Assembly: GCA_016704425.1 (NCBI GenBank)
Contig: JADJAC010000002.1
Span: 744,001-808,000, forward strand
Direction of reading: 5' to 3'
From: Sphingomonadales bacterium
GTDB lineage: Bacteria; Pseudomonadota; Alphaproteobacteria; Sphingomonadales; Sphingomonadaceae
DNA: 64,000 nt
Shown: positions 17,453 to 27,092 of the stretch, piece after piece
Position numbering within the stretch: position 1 is the first letter of the stretch
Layout of the letters: each line of letters begins with the position of its first letter
Notes under the pieces: model-generated
Databases searched by the model: none
The model's input: only the letters and a program-made list of their open reading frames with translations
Told to the model about the DNA's origin: nothing
Position numbers and translations under genes: made by a program

Positions 17453-18465
17453 GACCGCTCAAACTTGTACCCGACAACACGAACATCCGCTTCCTGCGCT
17501 GGAAATGGGTCGCGCTTGCTCTTTCGGTAACCTTGCTCGCATCCTCAATCGGGCTGGTCGCAATGCGCGGCCTCAATTGGGGCGTTGACTTTGTCGGCGG
17601 CCAACAGATGCGGGTGAGCTTCGCGCAGTCCGTCGATCTGGGAGAATTCCGCGCGAGGCTCTCTGCGCTCGACGTGGGCGATGTCAGTATCCAGCAAATG
17701 GCCGACCCCAAGATCATGACGGTTCGGATTCCGCTTGAAGGAAGTGGAAACCCGATCGGAAAATGCATCGGCACCGGCTATGCCGCCACGGCGAAGGCAG
17801 ACGATTCAAACAAGATCGCGTCCGCGGTTCGCGCCGAGATCGTGAAAGCCTATCCCGGCGCAAATGTTGGTTCCGTCAATTCCGTATCCGGAAAAGTCGG
17901 CTGTGAGCTCTTTTCAACCGGTTCAGTGGCACTGGCGCTGGCAATGGCTGCAATCGCTCTTTTCATCTGGTTTCGCTTTGAATGGCAATTTGGCGTGGGG
18001 GCTCTCGTCACCTTGTTTCACGACGTTGTGCTGACCTTCGGCTTCTTTGCGGTTACTCAACTTCAGTTTGATCTGAATGTGATTGCGGCAATTCTGACGA
18101 TCATCGGCTATTCGCTGAACGACACCATTGTCGTCTATGATCGCATCAGGGAGAATTTGCGAAAATACCGCAAGATGGACATGGAATCGTTGATCGATCT
18201 CTCGACCAACGAGACATTGAGCCGCACTGTGACGACTTCGCTTTCGCTCATCATCACTCTTGCGATCCTGCTGTTCGTGGGACCGGACACGATTTTCGGC
18301 TTCACTGCCGCGATGCTCCTCGGCATTGTGATCGGCACATTCTCGTCATTCTATATTTCGAATCCCGTGCTGATCTGGCTCAAGGTCGGGCCTGACAGCT
18401 TTGTTCCGACAGCGGAAGCGAGCGTGAACGAGCGGAACGTAAAGCCGGAAGGATTCGTCAACTAG
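17449..18465 (+). CDS. secF: Protein translocase subunit SecF
   Basis: This 338-residue partner of SecD has the family landmarks GLNWGVDFVGGQQMRV near residue 45, the periplasmic domain, and the membrane core IGYSLNDTIVVYDRIRENLRK and TTSLSLIITLAILLF. The ATG lies in the overlap with the end of secD. There is a modest insertion around residues 103-122 (GKCIGTGYAATAKADDSN) in the periplasmic domain, which does not disturb the conserved core. Confidence 0.95.
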   Translation: MRPLKLVPDNTNIRFLRWKWVALALSVTLLASSIGLVAMRGLNWGVDFVGGQQMRVSFAQSVDLGEFRARLSALDVGDVSIQQMADPKIMTVRIPLEGSGNPIGKCIGTGYAATAKADDSNKIASAVRAEIVKAYPGANVGSVNSVSGKVGCELFSTGSVALALAMAAIALFIWFRFEWQFGVGALVTLFHDVVLTFGFFAVTQLQFDLNVIAAILTIIGYSLNDTIVVYDRIRENLRKYRKMDMESLIDLSTNETLSRTVTTSLSLIITLAILLFVGPDTIFGFTAAMLLGIVIGTFSSFYISNPVLIWLKVGPDSFVPTAEASVNERNVKPEGFVN

Positions 18466-18499
18466 CTCCTTAGGCCTGGTTTCCGCGCGACCGGCAGGC

Positions 18500-19360
18500 T
18501 TAGTCGATTACAAAGGGCTGCGGGCTGGCAAACAGAAGTTCGCTCCCCGGTTCGACTGACAGTTGTGCTCCGCATTCGATCGTCCAGCATTCGCTTTCAT
18601 GGAACGGCAGACCGTCGATCAGCCCACCTCCCTTGGTCGGGACGAGCCATCCGACCGCCCCGAGAGCGAGCGAACGCGAACCAGACCAGATCCAGCGTTC
18701 AAGTACGAATTTGTCCGTGTCAGCGAGGATCTGCCGTCCTGCAGATGACGCCTCCGCCAGCTTCGGAACGGCAAAGGGAACGGGATCGGCAACATCGATC
18801 CCGTCATCAAGATGCAATTCGCGCGGGCGCCCATAATCGTAGAGCCTGTATGTCAAATCGACATTCTGCTGGATTTCTATGAGGGTGATCCCGGCGCCTA
18901 TGGCATGAACCGTATTGGCCGGCGAATATATCACATCCCCCGCCACGACAGGTTTCCAGTCCATCAAGGTTTCAATGCTGCCATCGAGCGCAGCTCTTCG
19001 AAGTTCCTCGCGCGAAACCGGACGAACCGTACCCAATGCAATTGTCGAATCCGGCTGTGCATCGAGGATCACCCACGCTTCGTCCTTGCCCCGGGCAAAA
19101 CCTTTGGCGCGGGCCTGTGCGTCGTTGGGATGCACCTGGATCGAGAGCCTTTCGCTCGTGAACAAATATTTGATGAGCAGTTCCGCCTGCGGGCCCTCAG
19201 GCGCTTCGAACCAGATCTCGCCTACCGGCTGCGCATCCGGCGCAGGATCGGCAAACCCCGGCCAGAGCCGATGGCGCCCCCAGGGCTTTTCAACGCGGAT
19301 GGTCGTAAGGCGCGCACTTGCCATGAGGGGAGGCCTTATCGGAAAAGGGTTAAGTAACAT
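18500..19360 (-). CDS. manA: Type I mannose-6-phosphate isomerase
   Basis: A cupin metalloenzyme interconverting mannose-6-phosphate and fructose-6-phosphate. The metal-binding segment is seen in LSIQVHPNDAQARA, with the companion EAWVIL, and the later NTVHAIGAGITLIEIQQNVDLTYRLYDYGR holds the other ligand His and Glu. At 286 residues it belongs to the short class I type common in alphaproteobacteria. ATG at 19324 (MASARLTT) is an alternative start twelve codons later and fits the family better; no strong ribosome binding site decides. Confidence 0.86.
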   Translation of the reverse strand: MLLNPFPIRPPLMASARLTTIRVEKPWGRHRLWPGFADPAPDAQPVGEIWFEAPEGPQAELLIKYLFTSERLSIQVHPNDAQARAKGFARGKDEAWVILDAQPDSTIALGTVRPVSREELRRAALDGSIETLMDWKPVVAGDVIYSPANTVHAIGAGITLIEIQQNVDLTYRLYDYGRPRELHLDDGIDVADPVPFAVPKLAEASSAGRQILADTDKFVLERWIWSGSRSLALGAVGWLVPTKGGGLIDGLPFHESECWTIECGAQLSVEPGSELLFASPQPFVID

Positions 19361-19384
19361 AATCTCGGTGCTTGGCGAAATGCC

Positions 19385-20185
19385 ATGCAGCAGCTAAGAC
19401 GCTCGACCATGCGCATTGTTCCATCAAAGTCCGTCGCCCTGATCGCAGCTCTTGCCGTCATCCTTCCCCTCGCTGGCTGTTCACGCAACAGCACAAAGCG
19501 CGATACAGCCTATGTGGCGCGCGATGTCGACACGCTCTACACCGCTGCAAAGGACAGGCTTGATCGTGGCCAGTTCAAACTTGCTGCTGCCCTGTTCGAT
19601 GAAACCGAACGGCAGCACCCCTATTCGGTATGGGCCCGCCGGGCACAGCTGATGAGCGCGTTCAGCTACTACATGGCAAGAGATTTCACCGAGTCGACCA
19701 ATTCGGCTCAGCGCTTCCTCTCGATCCATCCGGGCAACCGGGATGCACCCTATGCCTATTATCTCATCGCTCTGAATTACTACGAGCAGATTACTGACGT
19801 CACGCGGGATCAGAAAATCACCCAGCAGGCGCTTGATGCAATGGGCGAACTGATCCGCCGCTATCCAACCTCTCGGTTTGCCGCCGATGCGCGGTTGAAG
19901 GTCGACCTGATTCGCGATCACCTCGCCGGCAAGGAAATGGAGATTGGCCGTTTCTACGAACGCCGCGCACAATGGCTTGCGGCCGTGATTCGCTTCCGCA
20001 CTGTGGTCGACAAATATGACAGCACCAGCCATACGCCCGAGGCCCTGATGCGGCTGACCGAGGCCTATCTGGCGCTCGGCATTCCCGAAGAAGCCAAGAA
20101 GGCTGCGGCTGTGCTCGGCGCCAACTATCCGGGCAGCAAATGGTATGATCGGGCATTTCAGCTGATGCAGAAGCATCCCGCCTGA
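19385..20185 (+). CDS. bamD: BamD, outer-membrane beta-barrel assembly lipoprotein
   Basis: A lipoprotein of the BAM complex. The signal peptide ends in the lipobox LAGC (Cys about residue 32), so the mature protein is anchored to the outer membrane. Five TPR-like helical pairs follow, with the typical YTAAKDRLDRGQFKLAAALF, RRAQLMSAFSYYMARDF and HPGNRDAPYAYYLIALNYYEQI. An ATG at 19409 gives a shorter, more usual signal peptide and may be the true start. It is divergent from manA and followed 13 bases later by recN. Confidence 0.94.
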   Translation: MQQLRRSTMRIVPSKSVALIAALAVILPLAGCSRNSTKRDTAYVARDVDTLYTAAKDRLDRGQFKLAAALFDETERQHPYSVWARRAQLMSAFSYYMARDFTESTNSAQRFLSIHPGNRDAPYAYYLIALNYYEQITDVTRDQKITQQALDAMGELIRRYPTSRFAADARLKVDLIRDHLAGKEMEIGRFYERRAQWLAAVIRFRTVVDKYDSTSHTPEALMRLTEAYLALGIPEEAKKAAAVLGANYPGSKWYDRAFQLMQKHPA

Positions 20186-20198
20186 CGTCTGCAATTCA

Positions 20199-21854
20199 AT
20201 GCTGACCAGCCTGTCGATCCGCGATATTGTGCTGATCGAGACGCTTGACCTTGATTTCGAGCGTGGGCTTGGTGTTCTCACGGGAGAAACCGGGGCGGGC
20301 AAATCGATCCTGCTCGATGCGCTGGGGCTGGCACTGGGTGATCGGGCCGACAGCGGACTGGTTCGCTCAGGCGTCGGGCAGGCAAGCGTCACGGCGAGCT
20401 TCCTGCCCTCGCCGGAAGCCAGGGCTCTTCTCGACAAGAATGATCTCCTTCTTGGCGCAGGCGAGGAACTGATCGTCCGCCGCACGGTCAAGGCTGACGG
20501 CGGCAGTCGGGCTTTCGTGAACGACCAGCCGGTTTCGGCAGCGCTGCTGCGGGAACTGGGCGGGCTTTTGGTGGAAATTCACGGGCAGCATGACGACCGC
20601 GGGCTGATCAACCCGAAAGGCCATCGCGGCTTGCTTGATGCCTTCGCACGTTCGAACACTGACGAGGTTGCCGCTGCATTCCAGACAATGTGTTCAGCAG
20701 AACAGGCGCTTGAAACCGCCAAAGCCGCATTAGCCGATGCTGAGAGGGATCGCGATTGGCTCGAACATGCGGTCACCGAACTCCGGGCCTTCGCGCCCAA
20801 GCCCGGCGAAGAGGCTGAGCTTGCTGACCGTCGGGCGACAATGCAGCGCGGCCAGAAGATCGCGGACGAGCTCAACCAGGTCAACGCCCTGATTGAGGAC
20901 GGCGATGGGGGACTTTCGAAGCTCCGCCAGGCCGCCCGCATTCTGGACCGGATTGCCAGCGACCACCCGGCGCTGGCCGAAGCGCTGGCGGCAGTTGACC
21001 GGGCGATCAATGAAGGGTCCGTCGCCGAAGATCGGTTGCGCGAAGGAGCACGTGCGCTTGCCTATGATCCTGCGGCGCTCGAAGAAGATGAAGCACGTTT
21101 GTTCGATCTGCGCGCGCTGGCTCGCAAACATCGCGTCCAGCCAGATCAGCTTGCCGATCTGACCGAGGAACTGGCGGCTCGCCATGAAGCGATCGAAGCA
21201 GGCAGCGACGGCCTTTCGCGCTTGGAGGCCACACTGGCTGTCGCACGCGAAACCTATCGCAAGCGAGCGACCGCACTCAATAAGCAGCGCATTGCAGCTG
21301 CTGCAAAGCTGGATGCGGCGGTTGCCCAGGAACTGGCGCCCTTGAAGCTCGATTCGGCGCGATTCAGAACGGTGGTTTCGCCGATGCCGGAATTGCAATG
21401 GGGGCCACACGGCATGGACCGCGTTGAATTCGAAATCTCGACCAACCCCGGCGCGCCGTTCGGTCCACTGGTGAAGATCGCGTCGGGTGGCGAACTTTCG
21501 CGCTTTATTCTGGCACTCAAAGTGGCGCTTGCTGAACAGGGCACCGCCGCGACAATGATCTTCGACGAAATCGATCGTGGCGTAGGCGGTGCAGTTGCTT
21601 CAGCGATTGGCGAGCGACTCCAAAGACTGGCCGAGGGCGCTCAAGTCGTGATCGTCACCCATTCGCCGCAGGTCGCCGCGCGTGGTGCTGCTCATCTGCT
21701 GATCGCAAAATCGACCAGCGGGATGGTGACGCGGACCAGCGTCCACCAGCTTGGAGACGGAGAACGACGCGAAGAAATCGCCCGAATGCTCTCCGGCGCC
21801 GAAGTAACCGAAGAAGCGCGTGCGCAGGCAGACAGGCTGCTAACAGCGGCATAA
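20199..21854 (+). CDS. recN: DNA repair protein RecN
   Basis: This SMC-like ATPase of 551 residues acts in double-strand break repair. The Walker A motif GETGAGKS is at residues 30-37; long heptad-rich coiled-coil regions occupy about 150-350 with a break in the middle; the C-terminal head holds the ABC signature KIASGGELSRF and the Walker B MIFDEIDRGVGG followed by the switch His (THSPQVAARG). Size and motif order are standard. It follows bamD closely, as in related genomes. Confidence 0.96.
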   Translation: MLTSLSIRDIVLIETLDLDFERGLGVLTGETGAGKSILLDALGLALGDRADSGLVRSGVGQASVTASFLPSPEARALLDKNDLLLGAGEELIVRRTVKADGGSRAFVNDQPVSAALLRELGGLLVEIHGQHDDRGLINPKGHRGLLDAFARSNTDEVAAAFQTMCSAEQALETAKAALADAERDRDWLEHAVTELRAFAPKPGEEAELADRRATMQRGQKIADELNQVNALIEDGDGGLSKLRQAARILDRIASDHPALAEALAAVDRAINEGSVAEDRLREGARALAYDPAALEEDEARLFDLRALARKHRVQPDQLADLTEELAARHEAIEAGSDGLSRLEATLAVARETYRKRATALNKQRIAAAAKLDAAVAQELAPLKLDSARFRTVVSPMPELQWGPHGMDRVEFEISTNPGAPFGPLVKIASGGELSRFILALKVALAEQGTAATMIFDEIDRGVGGAVASAIGERLQRLAEGAQVVIVTHSPQVAARGAAHLLIAKSTSGMVTRTSVHQLGDGERREEIARMLSGAEVTEEARAQADRLLTAA

Positions 21855-21923
21855 GGCCGCTTGCCCAATTTCGTCACGTTGATAACAGATCTCCCAAGAG
21901 ATCAATTGCAGGAGGAGAGCATC

Positions 21924-22580
21924 ATGCAACAGCTTATTTGGCCTCGCGCACGGTCAGTTATCGGTCTGATCCGGCTGGCACTCGGAATGATTGCCGCATG
22001 CACGCTGACCGCAACGTCACCGGCACACGCCGCCAAATGGTTCGTGGACAACGCTCTGGGCGATGTGAAGGCCGAAGAAAAGGTACAGCCCGCTACTCCA
22101 AAGCCAGTGCAGATTCTTTTTGAGTTCCAGAGGGATGGATCGCCCAATCCGCGCGCGACCAAGCAGGTGAAGCCCTGGGCGTTTGACGCAATCAAGCAAT
22201 CCGGAGCCTTCTCGGAAGTCGTTGAAACGCCAGCAAGCGACGGTGCAGTCCTCAGCATCCGGTTCAACAATATTGTCAAGAAGGAGGAGATCGACAAGGC
22301 AAAAAAGGATGGCTTCCGAGCGGGACTCGGCTTTGGCCTTTTCGGTGGCGTCGTGGCGACTGACCACTATGTCGTGACGTTCGATTATATCCCTGCAACC
22401 GGTGCCAAGCCGATCACGACGACAGTCAATCACGCTCTGCACATGAAGTTCGGCAAGAAGGATGTCGAGATCCCGGGTTTCGAGGTCAAGAATGTTCAGG
22501 CGGCGGTCGAGACGGTTGTGCGGCAGGCGATGGCGCGCGGCGTGAACAACATCGCTTCTGATCCCGGATTCCCGAAATAA
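21924..22580 (+). CDS. Exported hypothetical protein
   Basis: A 218-residue protein with a clear signal peptide (MQQLIWPRAR then a hydrophobic core ending TSPAHA). The mature part has beta-rich segments such as QILFEFQRDGSPNPRATKQVKPWAFDAIKQSGAFSEVVE and a Gly-rich stretch FRAGLGFGLFGGVVATDHYVVTFDYIP that could be a short membrane or lipid-contacting hairpin. ATG at 21924 is chosen for the AGGAGGAG seven bases upstream. It is followed by a lipoprotein of similar size with only 14 bases between; the pair may form an envelope complex. No named family is recognised with certainty. Confidence 0.7.
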   Translation: MQQLIWPRARSVIGLIRLALGMIAACTLTATSPAHAAKWFVDNALGDVKAEEKVQPATPKPVQILFEFQRDGSPNPRATKQVKPWAFDAIKQSGAFSEVVETPASDGAVLSIRFNNIVKKEEIDKAKKDGFRAGLGFGLFGGVVATDHYVVTFDYIPATGAKPITTTVNHALHMKFGKKDVEIPGFEVKNVQAAVETVVRQAMARGVNNIASDPGFPK

Positions 22581-22594
22581 TACGCCTGGAGCTT

Positions 22595-23161
22595 ATGGAT
22601 CACTTCCTTCGACTGGCATTTCCTTTGGCCGCAGCGGCCACGCTCACAGGCTGTGTGCATATGCAGATTGATGAAACGGCCCCCTCGCTCGAGACACTTA
22701 CGCTCCTTCGCACCCAGGCAGTTCCTCAGATCACGCTTGGTGAGTTCAAAGAGGTTGGAGGAACCTCATTTGCCAGGAACATAAATGTCCGCGGATCGAC
22801 ACTGAGGGCTCCGGGCGGTGGAAACTTTGCCGATTTCCTGAAGAAGAGTTTCCAATCGGAGCTGGTCGCTGCCGGCACATATGCCGCCAGTTCAACCACT
22901 GCCATCACGGGCACTCTGGAGGAGAGCCGCGCAACAGAAGACATGGCCAAAGGGTACGCCTCTCTGGGTGCTATAATGGCCGTTTCAAGAGATGGCACCA
23001 CAGTCTTTTCCAAACGGTACCGAGCCGAAACCCGCTGGCGGTCTGATTTCATCGGGGCGATAGCAATTCCCGAAGCATTCCGTCAGTATAATGGCCTCTA
23101 TTCCCAATTGGTGCGTACCGTGTTTGCCGATCCAGAATTCATTGCGGCGCTAAAGAAATGA
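22595..23161 (+). CDS. Putative lipoprotein of unknown function
   Basis: The N-terminus MDHFLRLAFPLAAAATLTGC carries a lipobox LTGC (Cys at residue 20). The rest (168 residues) has a mixed alpha/beta pattern with FADFLKKSFQSELVAAGTYAASSTTAITGTLEESRATED, reminiscent of small lipoproteins that bind other envelope proteins (LptE-like or DUF-type). I cannot name the family. Its stop overlaps the ligA start by four bases (ATGA), which suggests coupled translation although the functions are unlikely to be related. Confidence 0.7.
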   Translation: MDHFLRLAFPLAAAATLTGCVHMQIDETAPSLETLTLLRTQAVPQITLGEFKEVGGTSFARNINVRGSTLRAPGGGNFADFLKKSFQSELVAAGTYAASSTTAITGTLEESRATEDMAKGYASLGAIMAVSRDGTTVFSKRYRAETRWRSDFIGAIAIPEAFRQYNGLYSQLVRTVFADPEFIAALKK

Positions 23162-25206
23162 ACGCAGAGACAGAAGCCGCCGCCGAGCTTGAACGCATTG
23201 CGCGCCTGATCGCCTATCATTCGCAGCGTTATCACACCGAAGATGCGCCTGAAATCAGCGATGCGGACTATGACGCGCTGGTCAAGCGCAACAATGAGCT
23301 GGAGGCGGCGTTTCCAGACCTTGTTCGCGCAGATTCACCCTCGAAACTGGTTGGGGCGGCACCGGCGTCCCACCTGTCCAAGGTCACGCATTCCAAGCCG
23401 ATGCTGAGCCTCGACAATGCCTTTGATGATGACGAAGTAAAAGACTTTGTCGGGCGCGTGCGGCGTTTCCTGAACCTTGGCGACAACGCAACGGTCGCGC
23501 TGACCGCCGAGACCAAGATTGACGGCCTGTCCTGTTCGCTGCGCTATGAGAAGGGGCGCCTTGTGCTCGCGGCAACGCGCGGCGACGGAACCGTGGGTGA
23601 AGACGTCACGGCGAATGTTCTCACCATTGCCGACATACCGCAACAGCTCGGCGTCGTCCCTGGCGCCGCAGGCTCAACGATTCCAGACGTCTTCGAAATC
23701 CGGGGCGAGGTCTATATGTCCAAGACCGATTTTGCTGCACTCAATGCTGCGCAGCAAAAGCTGGATGTAAAGCTGTTTGCGAACCCGCGCAATGCTGCTG
23801 CAGGCTCGCTACGCCAGAAGGATGCAAGTGTCACTGCTTCCCGGCCGTTGCGGTTTTTTGCGCATGGCTGGGGCGAAGCCTCCGCCCTGCCCGCTGATAC
23901 GCAATCCGGCGTCATGGCAGCGATCGCAGCCTGGGGCCTGCCTGTCGATAGCCGGCTGGAACGGACCGAAACAGTGGAAGGCGCACTGGCCCATTATGCT
24001 GCAATCGAAGCCGAACGGTCTGACCTGCCGTTTGACATTGACGGCGTGGTTTACAAGGTTGATCGGCTCGACTGGCAAGCACGGCTGGGCTTCGTCGCAA
24101 AGGCGCCACGCTGGGCGATTGCTCACAAGTTCCCCGCCGAGCAGGCACAGACGACGTTGCTTTCGATAGATATTCAAGTTGGACGGACAGGCAAGCTGAC
24201 TCCCGTAGGTCGGCTGCAGCCTGTAACAGTCGGCGGGGTCGTGGTCTCAAACGTTACGCTGCACAACCGCGATGAGATCGGACGTTTGGGTGTCCGCCCC
24301 GGGGACCGTGTGCTGGTCCAGCGCGCGGGAGACGTCATTCCGCAGATCGTCGAAAACCTGACGCGTGGCGAGGACAGGCCTGCCTACGCATTTCCCAATC
24401 GCTGCCCCGAATGCGATTCCGAAGCCGTGGCCGAAGAAGGCGAAGTCGATGTCCGCTGCACAGGCGGCCTCATCTGCCCCGCCCAGAGGGTCGAGCGGCT
24501 GCGGCATTTCGTCAGCCGGGCAGCAATGGACATCGAGGGCCTGGGCGAAAAATCAATCCGTGAGTTCTTCGATCTTGGATGGCTTCACTCACCCGCCGAC
24601 ATCTTCCGTCTCGCGGAGCATCGCGAAGAGCTTGTCTTGCGCGAGGGCTGGAAGGCAAAGTCTGCCGACAATCTCCTTGCCGCAATTGAAGCAAAGCGGG
24701 CGGCTGATCCCGTGCGGCTGCTTTTCGGACTCGGCATCAGGCATGTGGGGGCGGTTACAGCAAAGGACCTGCTCAAGGCCTTCGGTTCAGTTGCCCAGAT
24801 TGCACAGGTTGCGCGCGATACTGACGCGTTGGAACAACTCACCGCAATCGACGGTATCGGGCCCGTCGTTGCCGAAGCGCTGATCGAATTCTTCCACGAA
24901 CCACACAATCTTGACGTCTGGGATGATCTTTTGAAAGTGACCGACCCTCAGCCCTACGTCTCCAACGTCAGGGCTTCGTCAGTCTCGGGCATGACCATTG
25001 TCTTTACCGGAAGCCTGGAAACCACGAGCCGCGACGAGGCAAAGGCTCAAGCCGAGGCATTGGGCGCAAAGACGGCCGGATCGGTGTCCGCAAAGACGGA
25101 TCTGGTCGTCGCAGGACCCGGTGCTGGATCAAAGCTGAAAAAGGCCCTGGAATTAGGGATTCGTGTGATCGATGAGGCGGAATGGGCGGCGATCGTCGCC
25201 GGCTAG
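23158..25206 (+). CDS. ligA: NAD-dependent DNA ligase LigA
   Basis: The essential replicative ligase. Domain Ia (HSQRYHTEDAPEISDADYDAL) binds NAD; the adenylated lysine is in TKIDGLSCSLRY near residue 121; the OB domain holds VQVGRTGKLTPVGRL; the four-Cys zinc site is CPECDSEAV and CTGGLICPAQ; four helix-hairpin-helix motifs follow; and a BRCT domain closes the protein (IVFTGSLETTSRDEAKAQAE). At 682 residues it is full length. It shares four bases with the preceding lipoprotein gene. Confidence 0.97.
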   Translation: MNAETEAAAELERIARLIAYHSQRYHTEDAPEISDADYDALVKRNNELEAAFPDLVRADSPSKLVGAAPASHLSKVTHSKPMLSLDNAFDDDEVKDFVGRVRRFLNLGDNATVALTAETKIDGLSCSLRYEKGRLVLAATRGDGTVGEDVTANVLTIADIPQQLGVVPGAAGSTIPDVFEIRGEVYMSKTDFAALNAAQQKLDVKLFANPRNAAAGSLRQKDASVTASRPLRFFAHGWGEASALPADTQSGVMAAIAAWGLPVDSRLERTETVEGALAHYAAIEAERSDLPFDIDGVVYKVDRLDWQARLGFVAKAPRWAIAHKFPAEQAQTTLLSIDIQVGRTGKLTPVGRLQPVTVGGVVVSNVTLHNRDEIGRLGVRPGDRVLVQRAGDVIPQIVENLTRGEDRPAYAFPNRCPECDSEAVAEEGEVDVRCTGGLICPAQRVERLRHFVSRAAMDIEGLGEKSIREFFDLGWLHSPADIFRLAEHREELVLREGWKAKSADNLLAAIEAKRAADPVRLLFGLGIRHVGAVTAKDLLKAFGSVAQIAQVARDTDALEQLTAIDGIGPVVAEALIEFFHEPHNLDVWDDLLKVTDPQPYVSNVRASSVSGMTIVFTGSLETTSRDEAKAQAEALGAKTAGSVSAKTDLVVAGPGAGSKLKKALELGIRVIDEAEWAAIVAG

Positions 25207-25235
25207 CATGAGGCGAACAGGTTGCGCCTGCCGTT

Positions 25236-25826
25236 CTACTTCGTGGCAAACAGCAGTCGTCCCGGCCCCAGTCGAGCCAAGACCATCTGAAGTTCATTAT
25301 CCGAAACGGCAAAACATCCTTGGCTACGCCCCACCCTGCCCTGCATATTGGCCATATCATCGCTGACATAGGATGCCGAGTGGATCACGATACCCCTTTT
25401 TTCGGCCAGATCGTTGCACGGTTCAAGACCGGTAAGCCTCCGGGATCGGCCGTGCTTTCCATAGTAGGTATCGCCCGTCAGGAAGCTGCCCGGCGAAGAG
25501 GCTTCCGAACCCGGACGGTTGGAAAATGACTGGACCCAGCCACTATTTCCCGGATCGGAGCCACGACCATGCGAAACCAGCAGGCTGGTCGTCCGGCCGC
25601 CCAAAAGGTCAACGAGGTAAAATCGCCGACTGCGGGAGGCCATGCCGAAATCGACAATGCCAATCCAGTCGCGATGCACGATGCGGCCCCGGTGCCGGTC
25701 AAGTGCAGCAAGGGCCCTCGGCAAAATGTCCGGTGTCCGGTCGCCCAAAACAGCCGCAAATGCCTTTGGAACGCAAAGCGACACTGATGCAACCGCACCG
25801 GCAGTCAGAAAACTGCGTCTATTCAA
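25236..25826 (-). CDS. Murein L,D-transpeptidase catalytic-domain protein
   Basis: A 196-residue exported protein with signal peptide (MNRRSFLTAGAVASVSLCVPKAFA; the RRSF start resembles a Tat signal). The C-terminal catalytic segment contains IVIHSASYVSDDM and GRSQGCFAVSD, the His and Cys pair of the short L,D-transpeptidase family. It would cross-link or modify peptidoglycan in the periplasm. It is divergent from a second, unrelated-type L,D-transpeptidase with 88 bases between, and convergent with ligA. Confidence 0.83.
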   Translation of the reverse strand: MNRRSFLTAGAVASVSLCVPKAFAAVLGDRTPDILPRALAALDRHRGRIVHRDWIGIVDFGMASRSRRFYLVDLLGGRTTSLLVSHGRGSDPGNSGWVQSFSNRPGSEASSPGSFLTGDTYYGKHGRSRRLTGLEPCNDLAEKRGIVIHSASYVSDDMANMQGRVGRSQGCFAVSDNELQMVLARLGPGRLLFATK

Positions 25827-25914
25827 TTATATAAACCCAAATTGTGAAAATCATTCATGTGTGTAGGTAATAGCCCTGATTGAGCCATTCAATGGACGCG
25901 CGCAGGTCTTCATC

Positions 25915-27051
25915 ATGAGAATAAGTCTGTTGATCGCAGTTGTGTTCCTGACGACGGCCAACGCTGCCCCGGAATCGGCGACCGTGCCGAAATGGCCGGA
26001 AGAGCAGGTCCGGGCGCTCCGACGCTGGGCCGTTGCTGCACCGCTGGATGCCTTGCCCCAACCCTCCACGTCCAATCTGGACAAGGCTGTAACAAGCCAG
26101 AACCAGGAAGAGATCGACAGGGCGGCGACTGATCTTGCGCTCCGACTGGCTCGGATGCACCTCTTGGGCAGCGCTTCGGTCGAAACCCGCAGCACGTGGC
26201 ATATGCCCGATGTTGACGAATATTATGACCTCAAGTCCTACCTTTCCTTCATGCTCGGCAAGGAGGATATTGATCTCTTCTTTTCACTGCTGATTCCACA
26301 TCACCCAGACTATTCTGCACTGCGGGCGGCCTATGCCGACGAGAAGGATCCAGCGCGACGTGCCACGCTTGCCCTGAACATGGAGCGGTGGCGGTGGCTC
26401 CCCGTAGACCTGGGCGAGACCTTTCTGATCGTGAATGCGGCGAGGTTTGAAGTGACCTACTGGCAAGACGGCAACATGTTCGGCACATGGCCCGTCATTG
26501 TCGGCAAAGCCAAGACCCCGACGCCGACATTCGCGACTTTCGTAAAGGGCGTGACGTTCAACCCCTGGTGGACCGTCCCCAAGAGCATCGTGGCCGAAAG
26601 CGTTGGCGCCTTGGTCCGCCGCAATCCGGCAGAAGCCCGACGGCGGGGTTATGTCTGGGGCAAAGGCAGCTATCGCCAGAAGCCGGGGCCGACCAACGCG
26701 CTGGGCCAGATGAAGCTGGAAATGCCCAACCAGTTCAGCATCTATCTCCATGATACGCCGTCCAAAGATCTGTTCCTCAAGGACGTCCGTGCCTTCAGCC
26801 ATGGCTGTATCAGGGTTGGCGATGCATTGGGCTTTGCGCATACGCTCCTTCGCGGAAGCGTGACCAAGGACAGGATCGACGCCATCGTCGCGGGTCAGGA
26901 AACCCAGACTTTTGCGCTGCCCAAGGCGATCCCGGTCTACGTGACTTACTTCACTGCGGATGTAGACAAGGACGGGCGCGTTGCCATCCTGCCGGACATT
27001 TACAAACGTGACGCTGGTACCGGAGCCGCGCCAATACGCTGCGCTGGATAA
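25915..27051 (+). CDS. L,D-transpeptidase (YkuD domain, LdtD/YcbB-like)
   Basis: The protein (378 residues) has a signal peptide (cleaved after TANA), a helical N-terminal half, the linker ERWRWLPVDLGETFLIVNAARFEV that precedes YkuD domains in YcbB-type enzymes, and the catalytic motif SHGCIRV about residues 295-301, with IYLHDTPSK upstream. It makes 3-3 cross-links in peptidoglycan. The N-terminal scaffold is shorter than in E. coli LdtD, with no separate LysM-like or Ig-like part visible. An oddity is the short start region: the ATG lacks a good ribosome binding site. Confidence 0.85.
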   Translation: MRISLLIAVVFLTTANAAPESATVPKWPEEQVRALRRWAVAAPLDALPQPSTSNLDKAVTSQNQEEIDRAATDLALRLARMHLLGSASVETRSTWHMPDVDEYYDLKSYLSFMLGKEDIDLFFSLLIPHHPDYSALRAAYADEKDPARRATLALNMERWRWLPVDLGETFLIVNAARFEVTYWQDGNMFGTWPVIVGKAKTPTPTFATFVKGVTFNPWWTVPKSIVAESVGALVRRNPAEARRRGYVWGKGSYRQKPGPTNALGQMKLEMPNQFSIYLHDTPSKDLFLKDVRAFSHGCIRVGDALGFAHTLLRGSVTKDRIDAIVAGQETQTFALPKAIPVYVTYFTADVDKDGRVAILPDIYKRDAGTGAAPIRCAG

Positions 27052-27092
27052 TCGCAGCCTATCGACTTCAGGCCAATGCCGCGCACTCGGAA

